In this document: piece after piece, positions 8,723-15,720 of the stretch | How the letters are laid out: the number at the start of each line of letters is the position of its first letter | How positions within the stretch are numbered: the first letter of the stretch is position 1 | NCBI GenBank assembly: GCA_964473105.1 | Contig: CAYYNQ010000104.1 | Span: forward strand, 1 to 43,795 | Length of the DNA stretch: 43,795 nucleotides | Reading direction: 5' to 3' | Source: CAYYNQ01 sp964473105 | GTDB taxonomy: Bacteria > Sumerlaeota > Sumerlaeia > MVZB01 | Program-made: the position numbers and the translations under genes | Notes under the pieces: model-generated | The model's database searches: none | Seen by the model: the letters and a program-made list of their open reading frames with translations, nothing else | What the model was told of the DNA's origin: nothing

Positions 8723-9196
8723 TCACATGTGGCAGTTACCGATGCCATGTTTCTCGAGATAACGCTGATGGTATTCCTCGGCCCGATAGAACCTTCTTGC
8801 AGGCAGAATTTCGGTTACGATTCCCTGTCCTCCAAACGCCCCGGAAATCTGTAGCGCATTCTTCGAGGCAATTGCCGCCTTTTCCTGTTCCGGACTGTGA
8901 AAGAAAATAACGGAGCGGTATTGGGTTCCATGATCCGGACCCTGCCGGTTCAACGTGGTCGGATCATGGCATTTCCAAAACACCGCAAGCAATTCCCCGT
9001 AACTAACCAAACCGGGGTCGAATTCCACCAATACAACCTCGGCATGACCCGTTGTGCCAGAACAAACCATCTGATATGTCGGGTTTTCCATATCACCGCC
9101 CTCATAGCCCACGGTGACATTCAGCACCCCCCTGACCCTGCGGAACGTGGCCTCGATTCCCCAAAAACATCCAGCACCAAACGCTGTTTTCTCCAT
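8723..9196 (-). CDS. msrA: Peptide-methionine (S)-S-oxide reductase MsrA
   Basis: MsrA of 157 residues that reduces the S-epimer of methionine sulfoxide, free or in proteins. The catalytic motif GAGCFWG is at residues 7-13 with nucleophile C10, and the conserved GYEGG, GTTGHAEVV, PTTLNRQGPDHGTQYRS and FYRAEEYHQ stretches are all present. Resolving cysteines appear limited to CHM at the very C-terminus. I chose the ATG at 9196; an in-frame GTG two codons earlier is possible. There is no MsrB domain. No signal peptide, so it is cytoplasmic. It lies upstream of the DUF1573-rhodanese-MauE operon on the same strand, but a separate promoter lies between them. Confidence 0.95.
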   Translation of the reverse strand: MEKTAFGAGCFWGIEATFRRVRGVLNVTVGYEGGDMENPTYQMVCSGTTGHAEVVLVEFDPGLVSYGELLAVFWKCHDPTTLNRQGPDHGTQYRSVIFFHSPEQEKAAIASKNALQISGAFGGQGIVTEILPARRFYRAEEYHQRYLEKHGIGNCHM

Positions 9197-9500
9197 GGTC
9201 ACCTGTAATCCTCTGCCGGAGTTTTGTAAGTCGGCAACGCCAAAGTCTCCAAATCATATAAAATTCAAGGCGTTTCAACGAGTAAAATTCACCCTGCGGC
9301 ATCTTGGAAGGTATTTTCACGACACCCTTCCCCTGCTGGTGACGGACCGCCCCCCCAGGAAGGAATCCAGACGAGCCTGAACGACTCTCTCTGGCCACCA
9401 CGAAGAAAGATTTGCCAATCGAAGAGAAAAACTATACGGGAATCCGCCCGCTTATTTCATGAAATCCATTCGTTCTGTCTAGCCTATATCTTCATGCAGG
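9197..9500. other. Intergenic region upstream of msrA
   Basis: About 300 bases between msrA and the 3' end of the next minus-strand gene. It should contain the msrA promoter, for which only an AT-rich patch near 9250-9265 is visible. No coding frame or strong hairpin stands out. Confidence 0.3.
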
Positions 9501-10868
9501 TTAGCTTGGATATTTCTTCAGCCCGCGTATTTTCTGATATAGTCGCCGCGCCGGACGGGGCAACCGATGATGCATACGCTGTGTGTAGATATCCATCGTA
9601 CCCCGAAAATTAAGAAACAGAAGAGGATAGCCATGCCGGGCGATCTTCTCCAGCGCCATGGCACATCTGCGTGCAGCATTGCCGTCAACCACACCACAAT
9701 GCTTACGTATGTAGGAATTTATCCCCTCCCGCAGTCTCTGGCCGCCCCCTGACATGTTCCCCCCAAGCAGATGGCAGAGTGAATCCGGGGTCGATGCTTT
9801 CAGCAAACCTTGCTCGGGTTGACCGGCCTGCAATAACATCGTTTCCCCATGGGGGTTATAATAGATGCAGGGTCTGCCGAGTAGCATTGCCTCATAAACC
9901 AGCGTGCTAAAACGACTGATCAGGATGCTACTCTCGCGCAACAGACCATGCACCGAGTCTACCCCCGATGGCTTGACCTTGAAATCCGGGAACTTCCCGG
10001 TATCGCGCGGATGTTGTGCGATAAAGTAATCCACACCCAGCCGCTTGCAGACTTCAACCACGCTCTCGACCCATGCTTTACGATCTGATTCATGAATGCC
10101 ATACGTGAAATTAGAGTTGATCATCACCATGGGGCGGGCGGGCAGAGGGGCCGGCTCCAACCCATCAAACCTCGGGTTTCCAGTCAGAAAGTTAAATTCA
10201 TGGGGCAGCAGGGAGAACATGACGGGACCCTGAAGCAAAGGGAAATGGCATCGTTCCATGCGATGCATATTGGTGCCCACATCAAGTGCGCCCTCCTGAA
10301 TGCACGCCGTTGGCACCCGAAGAGCCCAAGCGGCATCAATCAAGGCAATGGTATCATCACTCCAGTCGTTCCCGACCACAAGCACCACTGGTTTTATTTT
10401 CTCTATTATTTCCGGGCCGCCCGAGTAAAAAGCAATATTCCTGGCCTTCAGGAATTCCCTTGTTTTTTCCAACCGGTCCTGATGTCCGAAATGCAGAATT
10501 TTGGTATTTGGAAGATGCTTCGACACCGCCAAAAATGTCTGGCTGTGGGTATCGTTGGAGGGGCAGAAAAGGACCGGCCCGATCCGTGTTCCCGGAGGAA
10601 CGCAAGATAGTTTTTTCAGGCTTGAACATACCTGCGGATGGCGTCTGCTGAGCGGCTCCGGGTTCCCATGACATCCCCCCTCATATTCATCAAATATGGA
10701 GTCCTCAATCATGCAGTTCTGACTCATCCCGATCGCGGACCGGATGATTTCCTTATCCAAGCCGGTGCGAATCATAATCCTTGCGGATGGTTCCGACCTG
10801 CGGAGATCGTCCAACAAGCCATGGTTGAAGTTGTCGATTATGATAAGGGCTGGTGAACGGGTTGACAT
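9501..10868 (-). CDS. GT-B-fold glycosyl/glycerophosphotransferase-like protein of a surface polymer
   Basis: Protein of 455 residues with a GT-B look. The C-terminal half carries PMVMINSNFTYG, YFIAQHPRDTGKFP and then ILISRFSTLVYEAMLLGRP followed by CIYYNPHGE. This pattern (HPR, then S-x-x-x-x-E-A-x-x-x-G-x-P) is shared by CDP-glycerol glycerophosphotransferases and UDP-GlcNAc 2-epimerase-fold capsule transferases. The N-terminal half (about 1-230) is divergent. The C-terminus is basic and may dock on the membrane. It is the last gene of a minus-strand run with an ABC polysaccharide exporter, which supports a role in building the exported glycan. Donor and acceptor are unknown. Confidence 0.6.
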   Translation of the reverse strand: MSTRSPALIIIDNFNHGLLDDLRRSEPSARIMIRTGLDKEIIRSAIGMSQNCMIEDSIFDEYEGGCHGNPEPLSRRHPQVCSSLKKLSCVPPGTRIGPVLFCPSNDTHSQTFLAVSKHLPNTKILHFGHQDRLEKTREFLKARNIAFYSGGPEIIEKIKPVVLVVGNDWSDDTIALIDAAWALRVPTACIQEGALDVGTNMHRMERCHFPLLQGPVMFSLLPHEFNFLTGNPRFDGLEPAPLPARPMVMINSNFTYGIHESDRKAWVESVVEVCKRLGVDYFIAQHPRDTGKFPDFKVKPSGVDSVHGLLRESSILISRFSTLVYEAMLLGRPCIYYNPHGETMLLQAGQPEQGLLKASTPDSLCHLLGGNMSGGGQRLREGINSYIRKHCGVVDGNAARRCAMALEKIARHGYPLLFLNFRGTMDIYTQRMHHRLPRPARRLYQKIRGLKKYPS

Positions 10869-11025
10869 CCTAAGGTCTCGGGATGATTTTTAGCAGTCCA
10901 TGAACAAATATACGCGCAGGAATGATAATGATAAATTACGTGCCATATTGGAAAACTCGACGCTGCATGAATGCTGTATTTCGCAGAACACACCTGTAGG
11001 AAGTCGGGAAATCACCGAATCAACA

Positions 11026-11769
11026 TTACTCCTGTTCAAGGTATTGTGCGATAATTTCATCGGGCGGACCCTCGGCCAGGACCCGGCCATGATCGAGCAA
11101 CAGGACACGATTACAGTATTGCCTGATCCGGTTATGATTATGAGTCGCTGTAACGATCGTCTTTCCCTGGTTCCTGTAAAGTTCGATAAGGTTCCCCGAT
11201 TTTTTCCTGAAGGCTGCATCACCCGCCTCGATAACCTCATCGATCAGCAGGATATCAGGCTCTAATTGAACCGCCAGCGAGAATCCCAGCCGGGCACGCA
11301 TTCCGTTGGAATAGGTCCTCAGTGGTGCATTGATGAACTCATCCAGATCGGCAAACTCGATGACAGATTCGGTTTTCTTCTCGATTTGCCGTGGGCTCCA
11401 ACCCATCAGGGTCCCATACAGGCGGATATTTTCGAATCCGGTCAGTTCCCGGTCAAATCCCGCACCCAGTGACAACAGTGTTCCAACCTTGCCGTGGGTG
11501 GTTACAAATCCCCGGTCGGGTTTATAGATTCCGGCCATGGACATCAGCAGGGTGGTTTTTCCTGCGCCATTCCGGCCCAAAATACCTAGGACATCGCCAT
11601 CCTGCAAAGCAATATCCAACCCTTTCAGGGCATAAAATTCCGGCGCCGTGCTGGCATGGCGGGTCCATTCACGCAAGTGTTGTGCAATATAGCGTCGGAA
11701 CGTCATTTCGCGGTCGTAAAAGCGAATGTTGAACTTGATCCAAAGGTCTTTGACAACAATACGTTCCAT
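11026..11769 (-). CDS. Polysaccharide ABC exporter ATPase (Wzt/TagH/KpsT type, short form)
   Basis: ATP-binding subunit of 247 residues. Walker A is GRNGAGKTT (65-73), the ABC signature is YSNGMRARL (153-161) and Walker B is DILLIDE (172-178), followed by the VIEAGD sequence seen in polysaccharide and teichoic acid exporters. It powers export of a lipid-linked glycan across the inner membrane together with the permease encoded 9 bases upstream. It ends soon after the H-loop region and lacks the C-terminal carbohydrate-binding domain that O-antigen Wzt proteins use to recognise the chain end; in that it resembles KpsT or short Wzt. The reading frame has no sign of damage. Confidence 0.92.
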   Translation of the reverse strand: MERIVVKDLWIKFNIRFYDREMTFRRYIAQHLREWTRHASTAPEFYALKGLDIALQDGDVLGILGRNGAGKTTLLMSMAGIYKPDRGFVTTHGKVGTLLSLGAGFDRELTGFENIRLYGTLMGWSPRQIEKKTESVIEFADLDEFINAPLRTYSNGMRARLGFSLAVQLEPDILLIDEVIEAGDAAFRKKSGNLIELYRNQGKTIVTATHNHNRIRQYCNRVLLLDHGRVLAEGPPDEIIAQYLEQE

Positions 11770-11778
11770 TGCAGTATC

Positions 11779-12609
11779 CTAAAGATATTTTGAAAAATGT
11801 CTTGAACCACGCGCAAAAAACCAGAGTCCCCCGAAAAACAGAACAACCGCCCAAACGGCAAGGTAGAGGTTATAGTACGGGACCGGAATCACATAGCCCC
11901 CAATCAGGGTTTTACCGCCCGGGAGACAGGAACGGAAAGTGATCAGGTAACCGGCGACCGGATTGAGCAGGAAATACAGTTTCTGGAACTGCAGGCTTTG
12001 ATTTTCCGCAAGCAGACTGATGGGAATAAAAACCGGGTTCAGGAAAAATCCCATACGCAACAGAATATTGGTGATATGCTCCATGTCGTGAAAAAGGGCA
12101 CCCAAACGTGAAAGAATAAAACTGATTCCCAAGATCAGCATCATATAGGCCAAGACCCAGACGGGAAGCAGGATAATTTTCCATGAAAATACCATCGCAA
12201 TCCCGTTGAAACTGCAGAGCAGGACATACAGCAGACTGTATGCGGCCAGGCCCCAGATCAGGTCGTTCAGACGGTAAAGGACGGTCGCAAGCGGAAAAAC
12301 CGACATGGGTAGCGGGAATTTATGGATGATGTACTGGTATTTTTGAATACACAGCGCGGACGTAGCCAGTGACTTGGCAAACAGGTCCCAGCCGACCAGG
12401 CCGGCCAGAATATACAGGCTGTCCAGAACAGTGGATTGCTGGCGCAGGATACTGAAAACGAAAAACAGTACCAGCATCATCAACAACGGGTCAAACAACG
12501 CCCAAAGATTACCCAGGACCTTGTTCCGGTAATTGACCTTGATTTCCTTGGCTATGAAATACTGGATCACCCGGCGATGACGGAAAGATTGGATCAGTTC
12601 ATGTATCAT
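11779..12609 (-). CDS. Polysaccharide ABC exporter permease (Wzm/TagG type)
   Basis: ABC-2-type membrane subunit, 276 residues from the chosen ATG, with about six transmembrane helices. The start of the domain, YFIAKEIKVNYRNKVLGNLW, is characteristic of Wzm/TagG/KpsM proteins, as is the aromatic-rich LNPVAGYLITFRSCLPGG near the C-terminus. It forms the channel for the ATPase gene that follows. A longer version starting at 12654 is open but would overlap the upstream methyltransferase by 34 bases, and family members begin close to the chosen methionine. No strong Shine-Dalgarno is seen before either start. Confidence 0.9.
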   Translation of the reverse strand: MIHELIQSFRHRRVIQYFIAKEIKVNYRNKVLGNLWALFDPLLMMLVLFFVFSILRQQSTVLDSLYILAGLVGWDLFAKSLATSALCIQKYQYIIHKFPLPMSVFPLATVLYRLNDLIWGLAAYSLLYVLLCSFNGIAMVFSWKIILLPVWVLAYMMLILGISFILSRLGALFHDMEHITNILLRMGFFLNPVFIPISLLAENQSLQFQKLYFLLNPVAGYLITFRSCLPGGKTLIGGYVIPVPYYNLYLAVWAVVLFFGGLWFFARGSRHFSKYL

Positions 12610-12620
12610 ACGGGATTGAT

Positions 12621-13175
12621 CTATATTGATCCTAACTTGGCATTTGACTGACATGTGTAAGGAACATGACGGGCAACAGGAGGAACATGTGATTCAACCA
12701 GAATTGCCCCCTTACAAATGGCCCGCAGCCGGTCGAACGCCAGCAGGGGATGTCGCAAATGGTAGATCAGTCCATAACAGATCACCAAATCGAACATGCC
12801 GGTTGAATCAGGGCTGAGTTCATAACAACTGCACTTCTTCCGGTCCACACTGGATCCAAGTATATTCTTCAGCTCCTGGAAGGAAGTGGCATGATCATTC
12901 GATTTGGGGTCAAGAAATTGTGCAGGCGGCCCGGCCCAACCCCAATCATAATCAAATTGCTTTTCCACATCGGTTGCCAGAACATACCCCACGCCTGTCT
13001 TTTCAGCCCAAAATGACCAGACTCCATCAAATGCCCCTACGTCGATCACGCGGGCACCCTTGAGCAGGGAACTGTCATCCAAACCAAAATAGGCAGGATC
13101 TTGTCTGCGATTGACCTGCCCCTTGGTGGTCGTGCCATCCGGAAGATCGATAACATGATATGTCTCCATGGTCAT
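12621..13175 (-). CDS. SAM-dependent methyltransferase, apparently truncated at the C-terminus
   Basis: Class I methyltransferase-like protein of 184 residues. SAM-binding motif I is VIDVGAFDGVWSFWAE (about 43-58), followed by VLATDVE, and motif IV/post-motif stretches FDLVICYGLIYHLRHP are similar to the DUF1698/CmoB-like group. The leading H-V-I-D-L-P-D-G and region around GLDDSSLLKGA are typical of glycan-cluster methyltransferases of this type. Such proteins usually run for 220-300 residues; this one stops about 30 residues after motif IV, 12 bases before the permease start. It may be a short functional variant, or the remnant of a longer gene cut when the permease moved next to it. Confidence 0.65.
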   Translation of the reverse strand: MTMETYHVIDLPDGTTTKGQVNRRQDPAYFGLDDSSLLKGARVIDVGAFDGVWSFWAEKTGVGYVLATDVEKQFDYDWGWAGPPAQFLDPKSNDHATSFQELKNILGSSVDRKKCSCYELSPDSTGMFDLVICYGLIYHLRHPLLAFDRLRAICKGAILVESHVPPVARHVPYTCQSNAKLGSI

Positions 13176-13518
13176 ACCACTGACACCCTCTCAGGTTATT
13201 ATAGGTTGTAAATCCATAACCGCCAATTGGACGGAATCAAGCAGCATGCACACCGGGTGTCAAACGCTTGCCCTCAATACTTCTACATCCTGCTCGATCT
13301 GAAGTCCATATCAGGTTTAAAGAACATGGTCGCGTTCATTAAGCCCGTGTTAAAACCCTCATCCTGGTTGGGAAATAAAATGCAATAATTGCAAAGGATT
13401 TATTAAATGATGTATCATGTTGCCACGGTGAATACTCCGAGACTGCAAGGGGCTTGGTTGCCCGGAAATCAGTCCTGTCTCAAAATCTCCGTTATTCCGG
13501 TTCGGGAAAGGTAGCCTC
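13176..13518. promoter_or_regulatory. Divergent intergenic region with a small palindrome
   Basis: About 340 bases between the leftward exporter operon and the rightward glycosyltransferase genes, so both promoters should be here. A perfect inverted repeat TGCAAT-A-ATTGCA lies at 13381-13393 and could be a regulator site or chance. No coding frame is convincing. Confidence 0.35.
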
Positions 13519-15720
13519 GTGCCAGATTCAGGTTCCAGCAACCACCCATCAGAGAAACAGATGCCCATTATCGTCTGGATCGGTCGATTCATGCTGATGA
13601 ATGGATATGCCTGGGCAACCAAAAATTATTTTATTGCAATGCAGAAGGCGGGGTTGAGGGTTGTGCCGGTCGACAGTGGCTCGTGTCAAATCATTGGTCC
13701 CGCCCAGAATGCACTCGTTGATGTCCATAAAGTTGGCAAGCATCTTGAAATCACTGCCAGAGATCCATCCGATTCAATTGTGGCTGTTGTGCATGAAAGG
13801 CCTGATGATTATGACATACTGCAATCCAGGGGGCGCTGTCGCCTCATTGGATATTCCGTTGTAGAGACGGAACGCATCCCCCATTACTACCATGAACCGA
13901 TGCTGGAAATGGATGAGATCTGGACCGCCTCGGAATTCAATCGCAAGGCCTTTATGCAGTCGCATGTTCCGGAATACATGGTTCAACTTATCCCCCACTG
14001 TATCGATGCAAATCTATACGGAGGCGCACACAACAGGATCCGTTTTCCAGGAGCAAAATCCTTCAAGTTCCTGAACGTGGTCTCCAACTTTAATCGCAAG
14101 GACATCGGCACACTGCTTCGGGGTTACTTCCGTGCATTCACGTCGGAAGACGATGTCTCGCTGATCCTCAAATTCCCGGAAAAATATGATGAGAAAACCT
14201 ACCGCGAACAGGTCATCGATTCCATTAGGCCGGACTTCGATATAGAGGACCCCCAACTTCCCCACATTCACTACCTCCGGGAAACCCTCAGTGACGAACG
14301 CATGGTACGGCTTTACGGATCATGTGATGCCTACATATCAACGGAAAGGGGCAAGGGATGGGACCTGCCGTCCATGGAGGCCATGGCCAGCGGCAGACCG
14401 GTGATCAGTATCGCGTGGAGCGCAAATCTTGAGTTCATGAACGAGGAGAATTCATTCCTGGTCAGGACAACCGGCAATATGGTGCCGGTTGACCCGACAC
14501 TGGTCGAAGCCAAGGAAATGTATGCGGGTCATCGCTGGGCGGAAATTGATGAGGAAGACCTCCTGGAAAAGATCCGGACCGTTTATCATAACCGGACGAT
14601 GCGGGAAGATCTTGCCGTGCGTGGACGACAGTCGATTGAGGAAGGTTTCTCCCATGAGAGAATCGCAGATCGAATTACGGCTTTGGTCGGGTTGTATGAA
14701 TCTCATCACTTTCGCGAGAATACAGCTCCCAAGGTGATCATCCGACCTAAGGCTGCGCCTGGAAAGATCGTGCCAAAAAAACAGATTTGTTTCCGCTTGA
14801 TAGAAGATCATTACCCGGAAAGTGAATTGGATTCGGCTGGACTCAAATCCGGTCGTCAGGTCCGGAACTGGATTGCCCGTCATTACCGACAGAACAGGCC
14901 GGGGCATCCCTTCCGGCCCGGGGAATACGAGTTGCGTCGTCTCGCCGAACTGAAGGACCGCTATCGCGGGGAAAGGATTTTCCTGCTGGGTAACGGGACC
15001 AGCCTGAATGATCTGCCGATTTCGCACCTGCGGAACGAGTACGTTTTTGGGATAGACCGGGTTCATCTGCTTTACCGCAAGATAGACTTCCGGCCCAGCT
15101 TTTATCTGGCCAGCGACTGGGATATGATGTCAGACATTGCCCTGGACCTCCGGGCACAGGTTGACCTCAACCCCAGCCAAACCCTGTTTTTCTTTCCGGA
15201 ATATTTTCGGGGGCTGGTCTCCAATGATGAGTGCGTCTGCTGGTTTCACCTGAAGCCCGCCGGGACAACCCTCTTTCAGCGCTTTGAGATGAATGCAACC
15301 CGGGGGCTCTGTGACCATGGAAGTTCACTGATCCACGCCCTGCAAATTGCAACCTTCATGGGCTTCAGTGAAATTTATCTGGTGGGTGTTGACCTGCTCT
15401 GTCATCTACGGAGTGGAGATCGACAGATACAGATTCCGGGAGATCCCATTCCCGATGCCATCCATTTCACCAGTTCGGATAACCGGGATCCGAATCATTT
15501 CGATCCCCGTTATCACGGCGAAAACAGCCACTGGACCCAGCCCGATTTCAACCGCATACGAACCAGTCTTCGATCGGCAAGAAAATTACTCGAGTTGAAC
15601 AATCAGCGCTTATTCCACACAACACCTTCCCGATGCAAACTGGACCTGGAAAGCGTTAATTTTGAAAGCCTTTTCGCCCCCCTGTCAAGCCGCAAGAAGA
15701 ATAAGGCCATCATGGTATGA
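13519..15720 (+). CDS. GT4-type glycosyltransferase fused to a DUF115/MptE-like domain
   Basis: Large protein of 733 residues with two domains. Residues about 15-400 are a GT-B glycosyltransferase: the nucleotide-sugar site shows GKGWDLPSMEAMASGRPVIS at about 277-296, the usual E-x-x-x-x-x-x-P-V GT4 pattern. Residues about 485-715 start with IFLLGNGTSLNDLPI (the GNGPSL-type motif) and continue FRPSFYLASDWDM and IYLVGVDLL, which fit DUF115/MptE-like and sialyltransferase-like proteins. DUF115 proteins add or handle acidic sugars or pterin diphosphates depending on group. The GTG start at 13519 is preceded by AAAGGTAG; an ATG at 13561 is an alternative. The stop overlaps the next start (ATGA), so both are co-translated. 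Acts most likely in surface glycan assembly. Confidence 0.75.
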   Translation: MPDSGSSNHPSEKQMPIIVWIGRFMLMNGYAWATKNYFIAMQKAGLRVVPVDSGSCQIIGPAQNALVDVHKVGKHLEITARDPSDSIVAVVHERPDDYDILQSRGRCRLIGYSVVETERIPHYYHEPMLEMDEIWTASEFNRKAFMQSHVPEYMVQLIPHCIDANLYGGAHNRIRFPGAKSFKFLNVVSNFNRKDIGTLLRGYFRAFTSEDDVSLILKFPEKYDEKTYREQVIDSIRPDFDIEDPQLPHIHYLRETLSDERMVRLYGSCDAYISTERGKGWDLPSMEAMASGRPVISIAWSANLEFMNEENSFLVRTTGNMVPVDPTLVEAKEMYAGHRWAEIDEEDLLEKIRTVYHNRTMREDLAVRGRQSIEEGFSHERIADRITALVGLYESHHFRENTAPKVIIRPKAAPGKIVPKKQICFRLIEDHYPESELDSAGLKSGRQVRNWIARHYRQNRPGHPFRPGEYELRRLAELKDRYRGERIFLLGNGTSLNDLPISHLRNEYVFGIDRVHLLYRKIDFRPSFYLASDWDMMSDIALDLRAQVDLNPSQTLFFFPEYFRGLVSNDECVCWFHLKPAGTTLFQRFEMNATRGLCDHGSSLIHALQIATFMGFSEIYLVGVDLLCHLRSGDRQIQIPGDPIPDAIHFTSSDNRDPNHFDPRYHGENSHWTQPDFNRIRTSLRSARKLLELNNQRLFHTTPSRCKLDLESVNFESLFAPLSSRKKNKAIMV

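Noticed and set aside
10092..10610. Open frame of 172 codons on the plus strand
   Set aside because: Antisense shadow of the GT-B transferase gene at 9501-10868.
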